Positions 9,543 to 17,911 of a stretch of 64,000 bases of DNA are shown in pieces (the first letter of the stretch is position 1; each line of letters opens with the position of its first letter). Source of the stretch: Actinokineospora baliensis (GTDB taxonomy: Bacteria; Actinomycetota; Actinomycetes; Mycobacteriales; Pseudonocardiaceae); assembly GCF_016907695.1 (NCBI RefSeq), contig NZ_JAFBCK010000001.1, forward strand, positions 992,001 through 1,056,000. The letters run 5' to 3'. The notes under the pieces were generated by a model, which was not told where the DNA came from, made no database searches, and worked only from the letters and a program-made list of their open reading frames with translations. Position numbers and translations under genes: made by a program.

Positions 9543-9847
9543 CCGCTGGTGCCAACCCGGCCACCCGAGACAGCCCCGCCAACCCAGCCACCCCTCCCAG
9601 AAACCGCTGGTGCCAACCCGGCCACCCGAGACAGCCCCGCCAACCCAGCCACCCCTCCCAGAAACCGCTGGTGCCAACCCGGCCACCCGAGACAGCCCCG
9701 CCAACCCAGCCACCCCTCCCAGAAACCGCTGGTGCCAACCCGGCCACCCGAGACAGCCCCGCCAACCCAGCCACCCCTCCCAGAAACCGCTGGTGCCAAC
9801 CCGGCCACCCGAGACAGCCCCGCCAACCCAGCCACCCCTCCCAGAAG
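9543..9847. repeat. Five tandem copies of a 61-bp unit
   Basis: Copies begin at 9543, 9604, 9665, 9726 and 9787 and are essentially identical; the last differs at its final base. Each starts CCGCTGGTGCCAACCCGGCC and ends CCACCCCTCCCAGAAA. The period is not a multiple of three, so the array cannot encode a constant peptide. Degenerate units flank it on both sides, suggesting recent local amplification within an older decayed array. Confidence 0.95.
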
Positions 9848-10113
9848 CCACCGGTGCCAGCCCACTCAAACTCGGCCCGCCGAGCCAGCCCCGCCAGCCT
9901 GACCACCGCTCCCCGGAAGCCGCCGGTGCCACCTCAACCCACCGAGCCAGTCCACCCAAACCCAGCCCACCGAGTCAGCCCCGCCAACTCGACCACTGGA
10001 CACTCGGAAGTCGCTGGTGCCAGGTCAGCCCCGCCGGGTCAGCCCCGCCAACTCAGCCACCCGACTCCGACGGCATTGCCGACCACTGGACACTCGGAAG
10101 CCGCTGGTGCCAA

Positions 10114-10264
10114 CTGCTCGATGGGGTGGACCTGTTTTGTGTGGGGGAGCGGCAGTCGTAGCGTTCCTGCGCGGACAGGGCCACGCTTTTCGGCCCCAGC
10201 TTTGCGGTCCTGCCACGGCTGTCGTAGGGGCCCCACGCAAAACAGGTCCACCACATCGAGCAAA
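10114..10264. repeat. Long inverted repeat, 34-bp arms
   Basis: The left arm 10114-10147 and right arm 10231-10264 are near-perfect reverse complements, sharing the core GTGGACCTGTTTTG (plus) and CAAAACAGGTCCAC. An 83-base central part separates them. The sequence could extrude a cruciform or form a long RNA hairpin. It resembles a palindromic intergenic repeat or a non-autonomous mobile element more than a terminator; no transposase gene is nearby. Confidence 0.85.
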
Positions 10265-10415
10265 GCTCGAAAATCGCGGATCCAGCGCAATGCCGAAGGC
10301 GAGCCGAAGACCCGATGCAAGGCGCGAAGCGACGAGCCGAAGATCATCTAACCCAGCAGCCCCCGTCTTCCACCCTACCGAGGCGCGCAGACAGAGCGAG
10401 AGCGAAAGACGGCCC

Positions 10416-10443
10416 TGTGGACAACCGAGCACCTTGTGGACAA
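10416..10443 (-). promoter_or_regulatory. Two DnaA-box-like nonamers
   Basis: TGTGGACAA occurs at 10416-10424 and 10435-10443, 19 bases apart. On the minus strand each reads TTGTCCACA, the preferred DnaA box of high-GC actinobacteria. Two boxes are too few for an origin, and no dnaA or dnaN gene is in the window. They could be a minor DnaA-binding site or chance. Confidence 0.35.
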
Positions 10444-10527
10444 CCCCCTTACACAACCCGAACCTCCCACCCCCACCCCCCTTTACCCACCCCCACCACA
10501 CTCCTCCACATCACCCAAGGAGGACCA

Positions 10528-10914
10528 GTGCGAAAGATCATCACCGCCCTCACCATCACCCTCGCCGCAGCAACAGCAGGCGTAGCGACCGCAGGCGCAG
10601 CAGCCGCCCAGCCCAGTACGCCCGTCACCATCACCCTCTCCCCCGAACAAGTCACCAACATCTGCACCAAACGCATCCCCCGCATCGAGCAGCGCACCAC
10701 CAAGCTCATCGACCGCATCAACGGCTCCGCCGACGTCAAGGGATCCGCTGCCTGGCTGCGGGCACGCGCCGACAAGGAGCAAGCAGCGGGTCGCGAGACC
10801 TCCGCCAACCTCCTGCGCGAGCGCGCCGACCGCCGCGCGGGCAAGATCGATCAGCTGACCAAGGCCAAGCAGCGGGCCGAGGACTTCAAGTCCAAGTACT
10901 GCGGTACCAAGTGA
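10528..10914 (+). CDS. Small secreted helical protein
   Basis: A 128-residue protein with a clear signal peptide (VRKIITALTITLAAATAGVATAGAAAA, cleavage after about residue 27). The mature part is Lys/Arg/Glu-rich and likely helical or coiled (RTTKLIDRINGS, ARADKEQAAGRETSANLL), with two cysteines (ICTKR and KYCGTK) that could pair. No family is recognised. GTG at 10528 is set by a strong AAGGAGGA ribosome site 3-4 bases upstream of the start. Its stop overlaps the ATG of the next gene as TGATG, so the pair is translationally coupled. The two-component system just downstream may sense envelope stress involving these proteins. Confidence 0.75.
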   Translation: MRKIITALTITLAAATAGVATAGAAAAQPSTPVTITLSPEQVTNICTKRIPRIEQRTTKLIDRINGSADVKGSAAWLRARADKEQAAGRETSANLLRERADRRAGKIDQLTKAKQRAEDFKSKYCGTK

Positions 10915-11075
10915 TGCGCCGCGCCCTCGCGGCCGTCGCCCTCCTGCTCGCTTGTGCGGCGTGCCAGGACACCGGTAGTACGCCCGCTCCGAGCAACGGC
11001 GGTTCTGTCGAGCAGGAGCTGGGCAGCATCGAGTCCACACTGGACAACGTCGAGTCCGAGTTGGCCGGGGACTAG
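10914..11075 (+). CDS. Tiny lipoprotein
   Basis: A 53-residue predicted lipoprotein. The signal peptide MRRALAAVALLLACAAC offers a lipobox at LLAC or CAAC, and a short acidic tail (VEQELGSIESTLDNVESELAGD) looks like one amphipathic helix. It starts inside the stop codon of the upstream secreted gene (TGATG) and ends 12 bases before the response regulator. The four genes therefore probably form one transcript. The coiled tail could pair with the helical upstream partner or report envelope state to the sensor kinase; both ideas are inference. Confidence 0.65.
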   Translation: MRRALAAVALLLACAACQDTGSTPAPSNGGSVEQELGSIESTLDNVESELAGD

Positions 11076-11087
11076 TACGGTGCGCCC

Positions 11088-11774
11088 ATGACTCCCGATC
11101 CCGGCCGCGGGCTGGTGCTGGTCGTCGAGGACGACCGGGCCATCGCCGAGCTGGTCAGCCTGTACCTGCGCCGCGACGGGTTCGGGGTGCACGTGGAGAC
11201 CGAGGGGGCGGGGGCGCTGGCGGCCACCCGGCGGCTCAAGCCGGTGGCCGTGGTGCTCGACATCGGGTTGCCGGGGATCGACGGGGTCGAGGTGTGCCGC
11301 CGGATGCGGGCGGGCGACGACTGGACGCCCGTGTTGTTCGTGACGGCTCGCGACGACGAGGTGGACCGGGTGCTCGGGCTGGAGTTGGGGGCCGACGACT
11401 ACATCACCAAGCCGTTCAGCCCGCGCGAGCTGGTGGCGCGGGTGCGGACCGTGCTGCGGCGGGCGAACGGACCCGGCGGGGGCGAGGTGCTGCGGGCGGG
11501 CGGGACCCGGCTCGACACCGGGCAGCGGCGGGTGTGGAGCGGGGACGTGGAGGTCGTGCTGACCACCACCGAGTTCGACCTGCTCGCCCACCTCATGCGC
11601 AGGCCGGGGCAGGTGTTCGAGCGGGCGCAGCTGCTCAGCGCGGTGTGGGGGTACGCGGCCGCCGCCGGGACGCGGACGGTGGACGTGCACATCGCGCAGC
11701 TGCGGGCGAAGCTCGGGTCGGAGAGTCCGATCCGGACGGTGCGCGGGGTCGGCTACGCGGCGGACCGCGGGTGA
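11088..11774 (+). CDS. OmpR-family response regulator
   Basis: A 228-residue DNA-binding response regulator. The receiver domain (1-115) has the acidic pair EDD near residue 14, the phospho-acceptor Asp in LDIGLPG, the switch Thr in VTARD and the conserved Lys in TKPFSP. The C-terminal winged helix (about 135-225) has TTTEFDLLAHLMRRPGQVF and TVDVHIAQLRAKL. Its stop overlaps the GTG of the sensor kinase (GTGA at 11771-11774), so the two are a cognate pair. The target genes are unknown; the small exported proteins just upstream are candidates. Confidence 0.92.
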   Translation: MTPDPGRGLVLVVEDDRAIAELVSLYLRRDGFGVHVETEGAGALAATRRLKPVAVVLDIGLPGIDGVEVCRRMRAGDDWTPVLFVTARDDEVDRVLGLELGADDYITKPFSPRELVARVRTVLRRANGPGGGEVLRAGGTRLDTGQRRVWSGDVEVVLTTTEFDLLAHLMRRPGQVFERAQLLSAVWGYAAAAGTRTVDVHIAQLRAKLGSESPIRTVRGVGYAADRG

Positions 11775-13117
11775 GGGGCACGCTCGCGGTCCGCGTCACC
11801 GCGCTGTGCCTCGCGGTGGCGGGCGTGGTGGCGGTGGTCGGCGGCCTGATCTCGGCGCGGCTGGTGGTCTCCACGGCCACCGGGGTGACCCAGCAGACCC
11901 TGTCCGACCAGGCCGATGTGTTCGTCAGCCAGTTCGCCGACAACCGCATCGGCCTGCGCCGGATGGTCGAGGTGCTCAACGGCCAGGGCGTGGCCGTGGT
12001 GCAGGCGCGGCCGAACGGGACGGTCGTGACCGGGGACGCGACCGCCGAGAAGGCGGCGCGCGAGGCCGGGCTGCTCGGGGTGACCGAGCCGCAGCACAAG
12101 ACCGTCGAGGTGGGCAGCAGGACACTGCTGGTGGAGTTGCGGCCCGCCGACGCGCGCGGGGCGATCGCGCTGGTGCGGGAGGCGGAGACGGCCAAGGGCA
12201 CCGGGCGCAAGCTGATCCGCAACATCGTCGTCGCGCTCGGGATCGGTCTGCTGGTCGCCGCGGTCGCCGGGTTGTTCCTGGCCCGGCTGCTGGCCCGCCC
12301 GCTGACCAGGACCGCGGCCGTCGCCTACTCGATGACCCACGGCCGCCGTGACCTGCGGGCACCGGTCGAGGGGCCGCGCGAGGTCGCCGAGGTGGCGGCG
12401 GCGGTGAACGACCTGTCCGACGCCCTGCAGCGCAGCGAGTCGCGGCAGCGGGAGTTCCTGCTGTCGGTGTCGCACGAGCTGCGCACGCCGCTGACCGCGG
12501 TGAAGGGGTTCGCCGAGTCCCTGGCCGACGGGGTGGTGACCGGGGACGCGGTGGTGGGCGCGGGCCGCACCATCGAGCAGGAGGCCGACCGGCTGGACCG
12601 GCTGGTCAGCGACCTGCTCGACCTGGCCCGCCTCGGCGCCGACGACTTCCGGCTGGACCTGGTCCAGGTGGACCTGACCGCGCTGGTCGCCGAGTCCGCC
12701 CGGGTCTGGTTGGCGCGCTGCGCCGCGGCCGGGGTCCGCTTCACCGTCGAGTCCCCGCCCGGCCCGGTGCTGACCGCCGCCGACCCGCGGCGGCTACGGC
12801 AGGTGGTCGACGGGCTGGCCGAGAACGCGCTGCGGGTGACCCCGGCGGGGCGCCCGATCGTGCTGTCGCTCGGCGTCCTCCCAGGTCAGGCTGTGCTCCA
12901 GGTGCGCGACGGCGGTCCGGGGCTGGCGCAGGAGGAGTACGCGGTGGCCTTCGAGCGGGGGGTGCTCAACGCGCGCTACGCGGGCAGCCGCCCGGTCGGC
13001 ACGGGGATCGGTCTCGCCCTGGTCCACGGGCTGGTGACCAGGATGAACGGCACGATCTCGGCGGGTCCGGCGGCTGAGGGCGGCGCCGCGTTCACCGTCC
13101 GGCTGCCGACGGGGTAG
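11771..13117 (+). CDS. Sensor histidine kinase
   Basis: A 448-residue membrane sensor kinase, cognate to the upstream regulator. TM1 is at about 7-29 and TM2 at about 150-172, enclosing an extracytoplasmic sensor region of about 120 residues. A HAMP domain follows, then the dimerisation H-box SVSHELRTPL with the phosphorylated His near residue 235. The ATPase part has the N-box LAENALRVTP, G1 DGGPGL and G2 GTGIGLALV. GTG at 11771 overlaps the response regulator stop. The gene ends one base before the convergent membrane protein gene at 13119. The stimulus is not evident. Confidence 0.92.
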   Translation: MRGTLAVRVTALCLAVAGVVAVVGGLISARLVVSTATGVTQQTLSDQADVFVSQFADNRIGLRRMVEVLNGQGVAVVQARPNGTVVTGDATAEKAAREAGLLGVTEPQHKTVEVGSRTLLVELRPADARGAIALVREAETAKGTGRKLIRNIVVALGIGLLVAAVAGLFLARLLARPLTRTAAVAYSMTHGRRDLRAPVEGPREVAEVAAAVNDLSDALQRSESRQREFLLSVSHELRTPLTAVKGFAESLADGVVTGDAVVGAGRTIEQEADRLDRLVSDLLDLARLGADDFRLDLVQVDLTALVAESARVWLARCAAAGVRFTVESPPGPVLTAADPRRLRQVVDGLAENALRVTPAGRPIVLSLGVLPGQAVLQVRDGGPGLAQEEYAVAFERGVLNARYAGSRPVGTGIGLALVHGLVTRMNGTISAGPAAEGGAAFTVRLPTG

Positions 13118-13118
13118 G

Positions 13119-13670
13119 TCAGCCGGCGATCCAGAAGAAGCCGCCGCGGCGGTCGTACTCCTGGATGCGGGCGCGGGCGCCGGTGCGCAGCGGGCGCTCG
13201 CCCGCCTGGCGGACCTGGACGATCACCGTGCGGCCGTCGGAGGTGGTCGCCTCGGCCGCGCCGAAATGGTCGTCGACCCGGCCGGTGCGCACCACGCAAT
13301 CCGTTCCGACGAGGTCCAACCGCGCCGGTAGCAGTTTGTTCAGCAGCGGAATCGTGAATCGAGTTCCGATAAGCGAGATGACCACCGCGAAAACGAGCAC
13401 GAGCGCACCCGGAACCAACCGCGACGGCGCCGTGGAACCGAGCAGCAAATCGCCCGCCATGCTCGCCGCCCACGCCAGGCAGGTCACCAGCGACAGCGCC
13501 AGGCTCAGCGGAACCCGCCCCAGGCCGAAGGCTTCCGGGTCGGCGGCCCCCACAGACTCCACAGTGGACACCCCGAGCGCGACGAGCACCCAGTACCCCG
13601 CGACGACGACCAACAGGAACGTGAAAACGACAGCAGGAAAACTGAAGGCCGCAAGCAGGAGTCGGTCCAC
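13119..13670 (-). CDS. YqiJ/NfeD-like membrane protein with OB-like tail
   Basis: A 183-residue protein with three TM helices: near 10-32 (FPAVVFTFLLVVVAGYWVLVAL), 55-75 and 85-110. The soluble C-terminus (about 120-183) resembles the OB-fold of YqiJ/NfeD proteins: LVGTDCVVRTGRVDDHFGAAEA, then VIVQVRQAGERPLRTGARARI. Such proteins usually pair with flotillin-like partners; none is present here, so the assignment rests on the fold pattern only. GTG at 13670 is chosen because GAAGGGAA precedes it; the open frame runs further but without support. It is convergent with the sensor kinase gene. Confidence 0.5.
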   Translation of the reverse strand: MDRLLLAAFSFPAVVFTFLLVVVAGYWVLVALGVSTVESVGAADPEAFGLGRVPLSLALSLVTCLAWAASMAGDLLLGSTAPSRLVPGALVLVFAVVISLIGTRFTIPLLNKLLPARLDLVGTDCVVRTGRVDDHFGAAEATTSDGRTVIVQVRQAGERPLRTGARARIQEYDRRGGFFWIAG

Positions 13671-13791
13671 AGGCGGATTCCCTTCGCCGAGCTTGGCACG
13701 GGAACCTACTGCAACCGCTCGGTGAACGGCGCCGTTGTCGAACAACCCGATACCCGGATGTGACCAAACGCGACACAGGCGCAACGCGAAC

Positions 13792-14271
13792 TCACTCGGC
13801 GAGCGAGGTTTCCACCGCGTCCAGCAGCGGGGCGACCCGGAACGGGATCTGCTCGGTCATCGCGACCGCGGTGGTGCTGCGGATGACCCCCCGGCAGGAC
13901 AGCACCGCGTTGATCACCTCGTGCAGGTGCCTGGTGTTGCGCGCGACCACCCGCACCAGCAGGTCACCGTCACCAGCGATGCCGTGCGCCTCCAGCACGT
14001 AGGGCACCGCCGTCAGGTCCTCGATCGCGGTGACGAGCCTGCCCTGGGCGACCTGGACGGTGACGAACGCGGTCACCTCGACGCCGAGCTGTGTGTAGTC
14101 CACCGCCCGGCCGCGCGGGCCGACCACGCCCTGGCGCTCCAGCCGACCCACCCTGGCGTGCGCGGTGTTGCGCGCGATGCCCAGCCGCTCGGCCAGCTCG
14201 GTGATGCCCACCCGCGGGTTCGCGACGAGCTCGCGGATGACCCGCAGGTCGAGCCGGTTGACCATGCCCAC
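13792..14271 (-). CDS. Lrp/AsnC-family regulator
   Basis: A 159-residue feast/famine regulator. The N-terminal winged helix-turn-helix is NRLDLRVIRELVANPRVGIT with recognition segment AERLGIARNTAHARVGRLE. The C-terminal RAM domain (GDGDLLVRVVARNTRHLHEVI) binds amino acids or related ligands. It is divergent from the indolepyruvate oxidoreductase gene, with 139 bases between the starts. That arrangement usually means it controls that enzyme and responds to an aromatic or branched amino acid. GTG at 14271 has GGAAGG 9 bases upstream; ATG at 14265 is an alternative. Confidence 0.88.
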   Translation of the reverse strand: MGMVNRLDLRVIRELVANPRVGITELAERLGIARNTAHARVGRLERQGVVGPRGRAVDYTQLGVEVTAFVTVQVAQGRLVTAIEDLTAVPYVLEAHGIAGDGDLLVRVVARNTRHLHEVINAVLSCRGVIRSTTAVAMTEQIPFRVAPLLDAVETSLAE

Positions 14272-14410
14272 GATGCGCAACCTTCCACGGTCGAGGGAGT
14301 CGATTTTGAGCGATCCGCGCAATCCTGAACACTGAGTCTTGCACAGCGCTCATAGAGAGCCGTCTTCTAGTCAGAAGGCGCGCAGGGCGCACGGAAGAGG
14401 TGTGGACGCG

Positions 14411-17400
14411 ATGACGGCTGTGGTACCGGAGCTGGCAGCCAACTACCGACCGGCTGACGTGGTCAGCCGCGACAGCGGCCGCGGCGCCCTCACCGGGGTC
14501 CAGGCGCTGGGCAAGCTGCTGCTCGACCAGCACCGGGCCGACCAGGCCCGCGGCTGGAAGACCGCCGGGCTGGTGTCGGGCTACCGCGGGTCACCGCTGG
14601 CCGGGCTGGACCTGGTGCTCGAGCGCAACGCCAAGCTGCTCGCCGCGCACGACATCGAGTTCATCCCCGGGGTCAACGAGGAGCTGGGCGCGACGGTCGT
14701 CTACGGCTCCCAACTGGCGCCGCAGCTGCCCGGGTCGCGCTTCGAGGGCGTCTTCGGCCTCTGGTACGGCAAGGCGCCCGGGGTGGACCGGTCGGTCGAC
14801 GCGTTCAAGCACGGCACCTGGATGGGCACCACCCCCAAGGGCGGGGTGCTGGTGGTGGCCGGGGACGACCCGGCCAGCAAGTCGTCGTCGCTGCCGTCGA
14901 ACTCGACCATGGCGCTGGCCGAGTCGTACATGCCGGTGCTGGCGCCGGTCGACGTGGCCGACGTGCTGCGGCTGGGCCGCTTCGGCATCGAGATGTCCCG
15001 GTTCAGCGGCGCCTGGACGGCGTTCACCGTGGTCACGGCCATCGGCGACGCCTACGAGGTGGTCGACCTCGGTGTGGTGCCCGAGATCGTCGTACCGGAG
15101 TTCGAGTGGGACGGGCGGCCGTGGAAGCCGACCTTCAAGGCGGGCGTCGGCATCCCGGAGGCGCTGGCGCTCGAGCGCGAGGTGCTGGAGGGCAGGCTCG
15201 CCGCCGCGGTCGCCTTCGGCACCGCGAACGGGCTGAACCGGATCGAGGGCGCGACCCGCGAGGCGCGGCTGGGGATCATCGCGTCCGGGCACACCTACGC
15301 CTGCCTGCGCGACGCGCTCGGCCGGATGGGGCTGACCGAGTCCGAACTGGACCGCCGCGGCGTCCGGCTGCTGCGGCTGGGCATGGCCTACCCGCTCGAC
15401 CAGGAGCTGATCGGCCGGTTCGCCGACGGCCTCGACGAGGTCGTCGTGGTCGAGGACAAGCGCGCGTTCATCGAGACCCTGGTCAAGGAGGCCCTGTTCG
15501 ACCGGGCCGTGCGGCCGCGGGTCTACGGCAAGCTCGGACCGGACGGGAAGTCACTCGTCCCGGTGACGGGCGCGCTGGAGGCCGACCGGCTGGTGACCGT
15601 CCTCGGGCCGCTGCTCGCCGAGCGGCTCGGCCGTGAACACGTCCGGCTGCCGGAGCGCCCCAGCAGGCCGCGGATCGCGTTGCCGATGGTCAACCGCACC
15701 CCGTTCTTCTGCTCGGGGTGCCCGCACAACCGGTCGACGGAGATCCCGGACGGCTCGCTGGCCGGGGCGGGCATCGGCTGCCACGCGCTGACCACGTTCA
15801 TGGACCGCAGCGTCGGCTTCACCCAGATGGGCGGCGAGGGCGTCAGCTGGGTGGGGGCCGCGCGGTTCACCGACACCCCGCACTTCTTCCAGAACCTGGG
15901 CGACGGGACCTTCTTCCACTCCGGCAGCCTCGCCGTGCGCCAGGCGGTGGCCGCGGGCACCAACATCACGTTCAAGCTGCTCTACAACGCGGCCGTGGCG
16001 ATGACCGGCGGCCAGCACGCGGACGGGTCGGTCGACCCGGCCTCGGTGACCCGGATGCTGCACGCCGAGGGCGTCGCCAAGGTCGTCGTGGTCACCGACC
16101 AGCCGGGCAAGTACCCGCGCGGCACCACCTGGGCGCCCGGCGTGCGGATCCGCCACCGCGACGACCTCGACGACGTCCAGCGGGAGCTGCGCGACACCGA
16201 GGGCGTGACGGTGATCCTCTACGACCAGGAGTGCGCGGCGGAGAAGCGGCGCAAGCGCAAGCGCGGCAAGGCGGTCGACCCGGTGACCCGGGTGCACATC
16301 AACGAGGCCGTCTGCGAGGGCTGCGGCGACTGCGGCCGCAAGTCCAACTGCCTCAGCGTCGAGCCGGTGGAGACCGAGTTCGGCCGCAAGACCCAGATCG
16401 ACCAGACCTCGTGCAACAAGGACTACTCCTGCCTGCTCGGCGACTGCCCGTCGTTCATGACGGTCGTGCCCGGCTCCGGGAAGACGAAGAAGATCGACCG
16501 CACCGAGCTGCCCGCGGACCTGCCCGAGCCCGCCGCGAAGCCCACCGCGGCCGCACTGGTGATGGTCGGCATCGGCGGGACCGGCGTGGTCACCGCGAAC
16601 CAGGTCCTCGCCACGGCCGCGCTGATCAGCGGGCTCGACGCACGGGCGCTGGACCAGACCGGGCTGAGCCAGAAGGCGGGCGCGGTCGTGTCGCACCTGC
16701 GGATCTCCCCGGAGCGCGACGAGCTCCCGGGCCTGGTGCCCGCCGGTGCCGCCGACGGGTACCTGGTGTTCGACCCGCTGGCCGCCACGACCGAGCCCAA
16801 CCTGTCCCGCTGCGGCGAGGGCCGGACGGTGGCGGTGGTGTCGACCGCGCAGGTGCCGACCGGCCGGATGGTCGTCGACCACACGGTGGCCTTCCCCGGC
16901 GACCTCGTGCCCAAGATCGCCGCACGGACCAAGGAGCTGCGCGCGTTCGACGCCCTAGACCTGGCCGAGCGCCTGTTCGGCAGCACGGCGGCGACGAACT
17001 TCCTGGTGATCGGCGCGGCCTACCAGCTCGGCGTGCTGCCGCTGTCGGCCGAGGCGATCGAGAAGGCCATCGAGCTCAACGGCGTCGGCGTGGCGACCAC
17101 GGTGCAGGCGTTCCGCGCGGGCCGCAAGGCGGTGCTCGACCCGACCTGGATCGACGGGACGACCGCCCCGGAGGTGGTGCCGTCGCCGCTGGCGGAGGGC
17201 TTCACCGGTGAGCTGCGCAGGCTCCTGGACATCCGGCTGCCGGAGCTCGTGGCCTACCAGAACGAGACCTACGCCCGCCGCTACCTCGCCGTCGTGCGGC
17301 AGGTCGCCGACGCGGAGCGGGCGGCGGGGCTGCCGGGCACGCTGTCGGAGGCGGTCGCGCGGAACCTGTTCAAGCTGATGGCCTACAAGGACGAGTACGA

Positions 17401-17845
17401 GGTCGCCCGGCTGCACCTGGCCGCGCGCGCCGAGGTCGAGGCCGAGTTCGGCGAGGGCACCCAGATCGGCTACGCCCTGCACCCGCCGGTGCTGCGGGCC
17501 ATGGGCATGCGCCGCAAGATCACCTTGAAGCGCACGGCCGGTCCGGCGTTCGCGGTGCTGCGCGCGATGCGCGGCCTGCGCGGCACGGCGCTCGACCCGT
17601 TCGGCCGGGCGCACCTGCGCAAGGTCGAGCGGGACCTGGTCACCGAGTACGAGTCGCTCGTGCCCCGGCTGGTGTCCGCTGTGGACCAGTACGAGGTGGC
17701 GGTGCGGATCGCCGAACTGCCCGACGTGGTGCGCGGGTACGAGGAGATCAAATTGGCGAACGTGGAGCTTTATCGCGAAAAGCTCGCCGAATTGCTCCCC
17801 CGCCTGGGCGACGCGGTGTCAACCGGACGGCCCGCCGTCTCATAG
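14411..17845 (+). CDS. Indolepyruvate ferredoxin oxidoreductase (fused)
   Basis: A 1144-residue fused 2-oxoacid:ferredoxin oxidoreductase that decarboxylates aryl- or branched-chain 2-oxoacids to acyl-CoA, giving electrons to ferredoxin. The N-terminal pyrimidine-binding part has GLVSGYRGSPLAG. The TPP-binding part has FCSGCPHNRSTEIP near residue 432 and GIGCHAL. Iron-sulphur ligands appear as CEGCGDCGRKSNC near 634 and TSCNKDYSC. The gamma-type domain begins near 715 (MVGIGGTGVVTANQ, DQTGLSQKAGAVVSHL). ATG at 14411 follows GGAAGAGG by 10 bases. It probably acts in catabolism of aromatic amino acids under control of the divergent Lrp gene. Confidence 0.92.
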   Translation: MTAVVPELAANYRPADVVSRDSGRGALTGVQALGKLLLDQHRADQARGWKTAGLVSGYRGSPLAGLDLVLERNAKLLAAHDIEFIPGVNEELGATVVYGSQLAPQLPGSRFEGVFGLWYGKAPGVDRSVDAFKHGTWMGTTPKGGVLVVAGDDPASKSSSLPSNSTMALAESYMPVLAPVDVADVLRLGRFGIEMSRFSGAWTAFTVVTAIGDAYEVVDLGVVPEIVVPEFEWDGRPWKPTFKAGVGIPEALALEREVLEGRLAAAVAFGTANGLNRIEGATREARLGIIASGHTYACLRDALGRMGLTESELDRRGVRLLRLGMAYPLDQELIGRFADGLDEVVVVEDKRAFIETLVKEALFDRAVRPRVYGKLGPDGKSLVPVTGALEADRLVTVLGPLLAERLGREHVRLPERPSRPRIALPMVNRTPFFCSGCPHNRSTEIPDGSLAGAGIGCHALTTFMDRSVGFTQMGGEGVSWVGAARFTDTPHFFQNLGDGTFFHSGSLAVRQAVAAGTNITFKLLYNAAVAMTGGQHADGSVDPASVTRMLHAEGVAKVVVVTDQPGKYPRGTTWAPGVRIRHRDDLDDVQRELRDTEGVTVILYDQECAAEKRRKRKRGKAVDPVTRVHINEAVCEGCGDCGRKSNCLSVEPVETEFGRKTQIDQTSCNKDYSCLLGDCPSFMTVVPGSGKTKKIDRTELPADLPEPAAKPTAAALVMVGIGGTGVVTANQVLATAALISGLDARALDQTGLSQKAGAVVSHLRISPERDELPGLVPAGAADGYLVFDPLAATTEPNLSRCGEGRTVAVVSTAQVPTGRMVVDHTVAFPGDLVPKIAARTKELRAFDALDLAERLFGSTAATNFLVIGAAYQLGVLPLSAEAIEKAIELNGVGVATTVQAFRAGRKAVLDPTWIDGTTAPEVVPSPLAEGFTGELRRLLDIRLPELVAYQNETYARRYLAVVRQVADAERAAGLPGTLSEAVARNLFKLMAYKDEYEVARLHLAARAEVEAEFGEGTQIGYALHPPVLRAMGMRRKITLKRTAGPAFAVLRAMRGLRGTALDPFGRAHLRKVERDLVTEYESLVPRLVSAVDQYEVAVRIAELPDVVRGYEEIKLANVELYREKLAELLPRLGDAVSTGRPAVS

Positions 17846-17911
17846 CGCGGTAGCTGTTGCGCCGGGATTTCCACCGCCGGAATCTGGAGCCCCTCAACCA
17901 CGGGAGCGAAG

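Larger units (their letters stand above)
9134..10527. other. 1.4-kb non-coding repeat-rich interval
   Basis: No convincing gene lies here. Long open frames exist on both strands, but they read the same 61-bp unit in shifting frames and give Pro- or Gly/Trp-rich nonsense. From about 9190 to 10115 the plus strand is a degenerate series of C-rich units containing variants of GCTGGTGCCA and CCACCGCTCCC. A related block with GACCACTGGACACTCGGAAG occurs at about 9380, 9994 and 10081. Nested inside are a perfect 61-bp array, a long inverted repeat and two DnaA-box-like sites. The last 100 bases should hold the promoter for the small secreted gene at 10528. Confidence 0.8.

Noticed and set aside
9543..9847. 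CRISPR array
   Set aside because: The 61-bp units are directly joined with no variable spacers, and no cas genes are present.
10114..10264. Insertion sequence
   Set aside because: Inverted arms exist, but the 83-base centre holds no transposase and no target-site duplication is seen.
9165..10351. Gly/Trp-rich and Pro-rich open frames on both strands
   Set aside because: They read a 61-base repeat in three successive frames, have no ribosome sites and change frame content between copies. They are products of high GC and repetition.
10416..10443. Replication origin
   Set aside because: Only two DnaA-box-like sites, with no AT-rich unwinding region and no dnaA, dnaN or parAB genes nearby.
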